64,000 bases of DNA from Bacteroidaceae bacterium. Lineage in GTDB: Bacteria; Bacteroidota; Bacteroidia; Bacteroidales; Bacteroidaceae. Both the position numbers and the translations under genes were made by a program. Under the pieces are notes generated by a model. That model was not told the origin of the DNA, did not search any database, and was given only the letters and a program-made list of their open reading frames with translations. Positions 59,746 through 64,000 of this stretch are shown one piece after another (the stretch's first letter is position 1; each line of letters starts with the position of its first letter). The stretch spans positions 1-64,000 of the forward strand of contig JAUUPT010000006.1 in assembly GCA_030843315.1 (NCBI GenBank), written 5' to 3'.

Positions 59746-61350
59746 ATGATACAAGAATATACCCTTAGAGTTTTGCCCGAAGTTGCCGCCAATGAGCAAC
59801 GCCTGAAAGAATACTTAGTGCAGGAGAAAGGCTTGAACCTGCGTGACATCACCGCCACGCGCATCCTGAAGCGTAGCATCGATGCCCGCCAACGAACCGT
59901 CTTTATGAACCTGACCGTGCGGGCGTATCTGAATGAAACGCCCGAAGATGACGAATACCAGCATACCGTATATAATAATGTGGAAGGCCATCCCCAAGTC
60001 GTCGTAGTCGGTGCCGGTCCCGGCGGACTGTTTGCTGCACTAAAACTCATAGAACTCGGCCTTCGCCCCGTCGTCGTGGAGCGCGGCAAAGACGTGCGCG
60101 AACGCAAGAGAGACCTTGCACAGATAGGCCGTCAGCAGACTGTCAATCCGGAATCCAATTACAGCTTCGGCGAGGGCGGAGCGGGCGCCTACTCCGACGG
60201 AAAGCTATATACCCGCAGCAAGAAACGGGGAAATGTAGACAAAATTCTGAATGTATTCTGCCAGCACGGAGCATCCGCCGCCATATTAGTGGACGCCCAT
60301 CCCCATATCGGCACGGACAAACTGCCGCGTGTCATCGAGAATATGCGGAATACCATCATCAGCTGTGGCGGGGAAGTCCACTTTGAAACACGCATGGACG
60401 CCCTGATTATAGAGAACGACGAAGTAAAAGGCATTGAAACCAATACGGGAAAGACCCTTCTGGGGCCCGTGATACTTGCTACCGGTCATTCTGCCAGAGA
60501 CGTGTATCGCTGGCTCGCCGCCAACCAGGTGGAGATAGAAGCCAAAGGAATTGCCGTCGGCGTACGCCTGGAGCATCCCGCCGAGTTGATAGACCAGATA
60601 CAATACCATAACCGGAACGGACGGGGGAAATATCTGCCTGCCGCCGAATACAGCTTTGTGAACCAGGTGGACGGGCGAGGCGTATATAGCTTCTGCATGT
60701 GTCCCGGTGGCTTCGTAGTGCCCGCCGCCAGTGGCCCGCAACAGATTGTAGTCAACGGCATGAGCCCCAGCAACCGCGGTTCCCGTTGGAGCAATTCGGG
60801 GATGGTGGTGGAACTGCGCCCCGAAGATCTTGCTGAGAATGAAGAACTGAAGATAAAGGATGAGGAATTGGCTGCGCAGAGTTTGCCGGACAATCATTCT
60901 TCATTAGATATGATGTACTTCCAGGAATACCTGGAACGCCTCTGCTGGCAGCAAGGCAACATGAAGCAGACAGCACCTGCCCAACGCATGGCGGACTTTA
61001 CAAAGAAGAAACTAAGCTACGACCTGCCCGAAAGCTCATACGCTCCCGGATTGGTATCTTCCCCCCTGCATTTCTGGATGCCGTCTTTCATCGCCGACCG
61101 ATTGAGCAAAGGCTTCCAGTTGTTCGGCAGATACAGCCACGGCTTCCTGACGAACGAAGCGGTGATGATAGGCGTGGAAACCCGTACATCGGCGCCGGTG
61201 CGCATCATCCGCGACAAGGAAACGTTGCAGCACGTCCGTGTAAAGGGATTGTTCCCTTGCGGCGAGGGAGCCGGTTATGCCGGAGGCATCGTCTCCGCCG
61301 GAGTGGATGGTGAGCGGTGTGCAGAAGCGGCAAAAGCCTTTTTAGGTTGA
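59746..61350 (+). CDS. FAD-dependent dehydrogenase of the COG2509 type
   Basis: This 534-residue flavoprotein has a Rossmann motif VVVGAGPGGLFAALKL near residue 85 and the conserved SFGEGGAGAYSDGKLYTR. A later FAD-binding segment is LFPCGEGAGYAGGIVSAGVDG. The N-terminal 80 residues are a small separate domain typical of this uncharacterised family. The substrate is unknown. I chose ATG 59746, 8 bases after the right inverted repeat. The in-frame codons before it lie within the repeat. A FADH2-dependent dehydrogenation is likely but not shown. Confidence 0.85.
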   Translation: MIQEYTLRVLPEVAANEQRLKEYLVQEKGLNLRDITATRILKRSIDARQRTVFMNLTVRAYLNETPEDDEYQHTVYNNVEGHPQVVVVGAGPGGLFAALKLIELGLRPVVVERGKDVRERKRDLAQIGRQQTVNPESNYSFGEGGAGAYSDGKLYTRSKKRGNVDKILNVFCQHGASAAILVDAHPHIGTDKLPRVIENMRNTIISCGGEVHFETRMDALIIENDEVKGIETNTGKTLLGPVILATGHSARDVYRWLAANQVEIEAKGIAVGVRLEHPAELIDQIQYHNRNGRGKYLPAAEYSFVNQVDGRGVYSFCMCPGGFVVPAASGPQQIVVNGMSPSNRGSRWSNSGMVVELRPEDLAENEELKIKDEELAAQSLPDNHSSLDMMYFQEYLERLCWQQGNMKQTAPAQRMADFTKKKLSYDLPESSYAPGLVSSPLHFWMPSFIADRLSKGFQLFGRYSHGFLTNEAVMIGVETRTSAPVRIIRDKETLQHVRVKGLFPCGEGAGYAGGIVSAGVDGERCAEAAKAFLG

Positions 61351-61367
61351 ATATCAGAATAAAATAG

Positions 61368-61375
61368 TACCTTTG
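61368..61375 (+). promoter_or_regulatory. -7 box (TACCTTTG) of the LuxR-type regulator gene
   Basis: TACCTTTG fits TAnnTTTG and ends 24 bases before ATG 61400. It shows that the in-frame codon at 61373 cannot be the start. Confidence 0.6.
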
Positions 61376-61399
61376 TGCCAACTTAAAAGAAGAACCCTG

Positions 61400-62005
61400 A
61401 TGCTGCATACCGAAACGCCTCACGCGAACGCTCCCGAGATAGCCATCGTCAACCCCGATACCTTGTCGTGCCTGGGATTGCAGAGCCTTTTGGAAGAAAT
61501 CATACCGATAGCTACCATCCGTTCTTTCCATTCGTTTGCCGAACTGGTGGATGATACCCCCGATATGTATGCGCACTACTTTATCTCTTCGCAAATCTAC
61601 TTTGAACATACGGCCTTCTTCCTCGAGCGCAAGACCAAAACCATCGTGCTGGCGGGTGGGGAAACTCTGCCCCAACTCTCGGGTATGTCCACTCTGAACA
61701 TCTTCCAGGATGAGAAGAGCCTGATAAGAAACATCCTGCAACTCCATCAGCACGGGCACCAGCATGGTCACCCGCATGGGCATCTCTCTCCCAGCGAACA
61801 CGAACTTTCCGCCCGCGAAATAGAAGTACTGGTACTGATTACCAAAGGACTCATCAACAAAGAAATAGCGGACAAACTGAGCATCAGCCTGACGACCGTC
61901 ATCTCCCACCGCAAGAACATCACGGAGAAGCTGGGCATCAAGTCCGTGTCCGGGCTGACCATCTATGCCGTGATGCACGGCTACGTGGAAGCGGACCGCA
62001 TCTGA
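61400..62005 (+). CDS. LuxR-family regulator with pseudo-receiver and His-rich linker
   Basis: This 201-residue protein has an N-terminal domain of about 110 residues that looks like a degenerate receiver (EIAIVNPDTLSCLGLQSLLEE) without a clear phospho-acceptor Asp. A linker with seven histidines follows (HQHGHQHGHPHGH, residues 116-128), then a C-terminal LuxR/NarL-type HTH (ELSAREIEVLVLITKGLINKEIA, TVISHRKNITEKLGI). The His-rich linker could bind a metal ion. It is followed in the same direction, after 75 bases, by a TonB-dependent receptor gene, so control of metal or chelate uptake is a reasonable guess. This is context inference, not shown. Confidence 0.75.
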   Translation: MLHTETPHANAPEIAIVNPDTLSCLGLQSLLEEIIPIATIRSFHSFAELVDDTPDMYAHYFISSQIYFEHTAFFLERKTKTIVLAGGETLPQLSGMSTLNIFQDEKSLIRNILQLHQHGHQHGHPHGHLSPSEHELSAREIEVLVLITKGLINKEIADKLSISLTTVISHRKNITEKLGIKSVSGLTIYAVMHGYVEADRI

Positions 62006-62080
62006 TTGCAATATCCTAATAAATGAGGATTGCCCATCCCGCCGATTTCCCCTTACTTTGCAGACGAAATAAAAACAGAT

Positions 62081-64000
62081 ATGAACAGATATAGAATTTT
62101 CGCCTTAGCATTGACCTTCCTTGCCGCCGGAAACCTACTGGCAGAAGAAGTAGATACACTGAAAGTAGTGGATGTAGAAGAAATCCTCATCATCTCAACC
62201 CCCAAAGAGAACCGGAAATTGCGTGAGCAACCCGCCGCCGTCACCCTGCTCTCCCAGCAGGATATGCAAGCCACGCAGGTAAATTCTATCAAGAACCTTA
62301 CGGCTCTCGTTCCCAATATGTTCATCCCCGACTACGGCTCACGGCTTACTTCCGCCGTTTATATCCGCGGTATCGGCTCGCGCATCAACACCCCGTCCGT
62401 GGGACTGTATGTAGACAATATCCCTTACATCGACAAGTCCGCCTTCGACTTCAGCTATGCCGACGTTGAGCGTATCGACGTTCTGCGCGGCCCGCAAGGT
62501 ACGCTCTACGGACGCAATGCCATGGGCGGCCTTATCAAAGTGCATACCAAATCGCCCTTCACCTATCAGGGCACGGACTTCCGCATGGGCGCCGGTACGC
62601 ACAATGCTTACAATGCCTCACTTACCCATTACCACCAGATATCCGATCGCTTTGCCTTCTCCGCCGGAGGGTTCTACGACTATCAGGGCGGATTCTTCCG
62701 CAATGCCGCGCGCGACTATAAGAAAGAAGACAGCGGCCAGTCCGCCGGCGGACGCATACGCGCCATCTACCTGCCTTCGGAGAACTGGAAAGCGGACTTG
62801 AACGTCAGCTATGAGTACAGCGACCAGGGCGGATACCCGTACTTCTATATGGGCAACCTGAACCCCGCCCAGCAGAAAGAAGACCTGAAACCCTACATCG
62901 GCAAGATTTCCAATAACGAAGAAAGCAGCTACTACCGCAACCTGCTGAATGCCGGACTGAACCTGGAATACCAGGCGCGGAACTTCATCTTCAGTGCCGT
63001 TACGGGCTATCAATACCTGAAAGACCGTATGTTCATGGATCAGGACTTCACCCCCGAGAACATCTTCAACATCGAACAGAAGCAGAAGATGAATACCCTT
63101 TCCGAGGAAATAGTCCTCAAATCTAAGCCCAACCGCCGCTGGCAATGGACAACGGGCGCCTTCGGCTTTTACCAATGGCTGCACACCGACGGGCCGGTAG
63201 TGTTCCACAAAGACGGTATCAATAGTGTGATAGAAGGCAATGCGAACGCTGTCTTCGACCGCCTTGCTGCTGCAAATCCCAGTATGCCTGCCATGGGCAT
63301 GAGCATCAACAACGAGAGCCTGCGCGTGAGCGGTAGTTTCGACACGCCCACCCTGAGCGGCGCTCTCTTCCACCAGTCCACGTTCAACGACCTGCTGATA
63401 GAGGGGCTTTCCGCCACCGTCGGTCTGCGCCTGGACTACGAGAAGATAAAGATGGACTACAACTCCGTTTCCACCCCCGCCGACTTCGACTTCACCGTGA
63501 CTATGCAGCGCCCGGGAATGCCCGTGCCTGTGGTCATTAAGAACAAGGAACCCCTGCAAGGCAATGCCGCCTACGTGGGCAAGGAGTCTACGGACTATGT
63601 GCAACTGCTGCCCAAGTTCGCCTTGCAATACGAATGGAAGAAAGGCAATAACGTCTACCTGACGGCAGCCCGCGGCTATCGCTCCGGCGGTTACAACATT
63701 CAGATGTTCTCCGACCTTATCACCGGCGTGCTGAGCAACTCCATGATGGATGCCGTGGCCGCAGACCCCAGTTTCAGCATGATGGAGTCTACTATCAAGC
63801 CGATGAAGAAAGATTTGCCCGAAGTAAGTGATGCCACCCGCTACAAACCCGAATATACCTGGAACTACGAAGCCGGCACCCACCTCACCCTGTGGGAAGG
63901 ACGCCTGCTTGCCGACTTCTCCGCTTTCTATATGGACACCCGCGACCAGCAAATCTCCAAATTCGCCGACAGCGGCCTGGGACGTATCACCGTCAACGCC
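62081..64000 (+). CDS. TonB-dependent receptor (3' partial)
   Basis: The frame is open from ATG 62081 to the window edge (640 codons without a stop). A signal peptide (about 1-20, ending LLA) precedes a TonB-box-like stretch DTLKVVDVEEILIISTP. The plug domain has VYIRGIGSRINTPSVGLYVDNIPY and DVLRGPQGTLYGRNAMGGLI, followed by many amphipathic barrel strands. It lacks the carboxypeptidase-like regulatory domain typical of SusC receptors, and so resembles siderophore or vitamin receptors. A TACTTTG stretch (62054-62060) is a possible -7 box. The receptor is probably regulated by the LuxR-type gene upstream. Confidence 0.88.
   Translation, partial: MNRYRIFALALTFLAAGNLLAEEVDTLKVVDVEEILIISTPKENRKLREQPAAVTLLSQQDMQATQVNSIKNLTALVPNMFIPDYGSRLTSAVYIRGIGSRINTPSVGLYVDNIPYIDKSAFDFSYADVERIDVLRGPQGTLYGRNAMGGLIKVHTKSPFTYQGTDFRMGAGTHNAYNASLTHYHQISDRFAFSAGGFYDYQGGFFRNAARDYKKEDSGQSAGGRIRAIYLPSENWKADLNVSYEYSDQGGYPYFYMGNLNPAQQKEDLKPYIGKISNNEESSYYRNLLNAGLNLEYQARNFIFSAVTGYQYLKDRMFMDQDFTPENIFNIEQKQKMNTLSEEIVLKSKPNRRWQWTTGAFGFYQWLHTDGPVVFHKDGINSVIEGNANAVFDRLAAANPSMPAMGMSINNESLRVSGSFDTPTLSGALFHQSTFNDLLIEGLSATVGLRLDYEKIKMDYNSVSTPADFDFTVTMQRPGMPVPVVIKNKEPLQGNAAYVGKESTDYVQLLPKFALQYEWKKGNNVYLTAARGYRSGGYNIQMFSDLITGVLSNSMMDAVAADPSFSMMESTIKPMKKDLPEVSDATRYKPEYTWNYEAGTHLTLWEGRLLADFSAFYMDTRDQQISKFADSGLGRITVNA

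Overview
This 64 kb window is chromosomal DNA of a Bacteroidales bacterium, most likely a Bacteroides species. The evidence is the repeated Bacteroides-type -7 promoter box (TAnnTTTG) in front of genes, FimB/Mfa2-type fimbriae, a TamB gene followed by a TamA-like gene with a lipoprotein signal (TamL), an mre-pbp2-rodA block behind purH, and the absence of Shine-Dalgarno-rich starts. I cannot name the species. Nearly all long overlapping antisense reading frames are shadows of real genes.

Layout. 0-3 kb: end of an ABC-2 type permease, a GntR/YtrA regulator, a membrane-anchored protein of unknown function and a CE2-like esterase. 3.1-3.3 kb: two-way terminator and the initiator tRNA-fMet gene. 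3.4-8.1 kb: TetR regulator, FabG, an RluA-type pseudouridine synthase and an S9 peptidase. 8.1-16 kb: a 60-residue secreted peptide behind a candidate sigma-54 promoter, an NtrC-type response regulator, a cyclophilin lipoprotein, an M16 peptidase, a MATE exporter and a hybrid histidine kinase with receiver and Hpt domains. 16-23 kb: TamB and TamL. 23-27.5 kb: a sugar nucleotidyltransferase, then an accessory patch with a broken AAA/DUF4143 gene, an intact AAA-ATPase/nuclease gene and several repeat arrays. 27.5-34.8 kb: a four-gene fimbrial operon on the minus strand. 35-40 kb: a TPR regulator with lipoprotein signal, an AraC regulator and a PAS histidine kinase. 40-44 kb: an ABC-F ATPase and an M13 peptidase. 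44.4-51.8 kb: purH and the rod-shape operon mreBCD-pbp2-rodA. 51.9-57.8 kb: menaquinone operon menF-menD-menB-menC-menE. 57.9-61.4 kb: radA, a repeat-bounded nuclease-like gene and an FAD dehydrogenase. 61.4-64 kb: a LuxR-type regulator and the start of a TonB-dependent receptor.

How the genes work together. Most of the window is envelope biology: outer-membrane assembly (TamB/TamL), cell elongation (Mre/PBP2/RodA), fimbriae, respiratory quinone synthesis and two-component signalling. The hybrid kinase and the sigma-54 response regulator lie close together and may be partners.

The most unusual signal is in the short repeats. A 375-bp AT-rich GxxExxY (PD-(D/E)XK-fold) gene fills the space between perfect 34-bp inverted repeats built from CACAGATTA units. 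A gene-free hairpin of the same repeat lies 1.4 kb away and supplies the last codons of menE. Two more palindromes of the same 9-10-bp design occur at 11.0 and 44.3 kb. A second nuclease-domain gene, at 25.4-26.9 kb, is flanked by inverted copies of another, about 100-bp element. Three separate arrays with a 22-bp period occur, one of them inside the coding sequence of the response regulator. Together these suggest families of small repeats, some carrying a nuclease-like gene.
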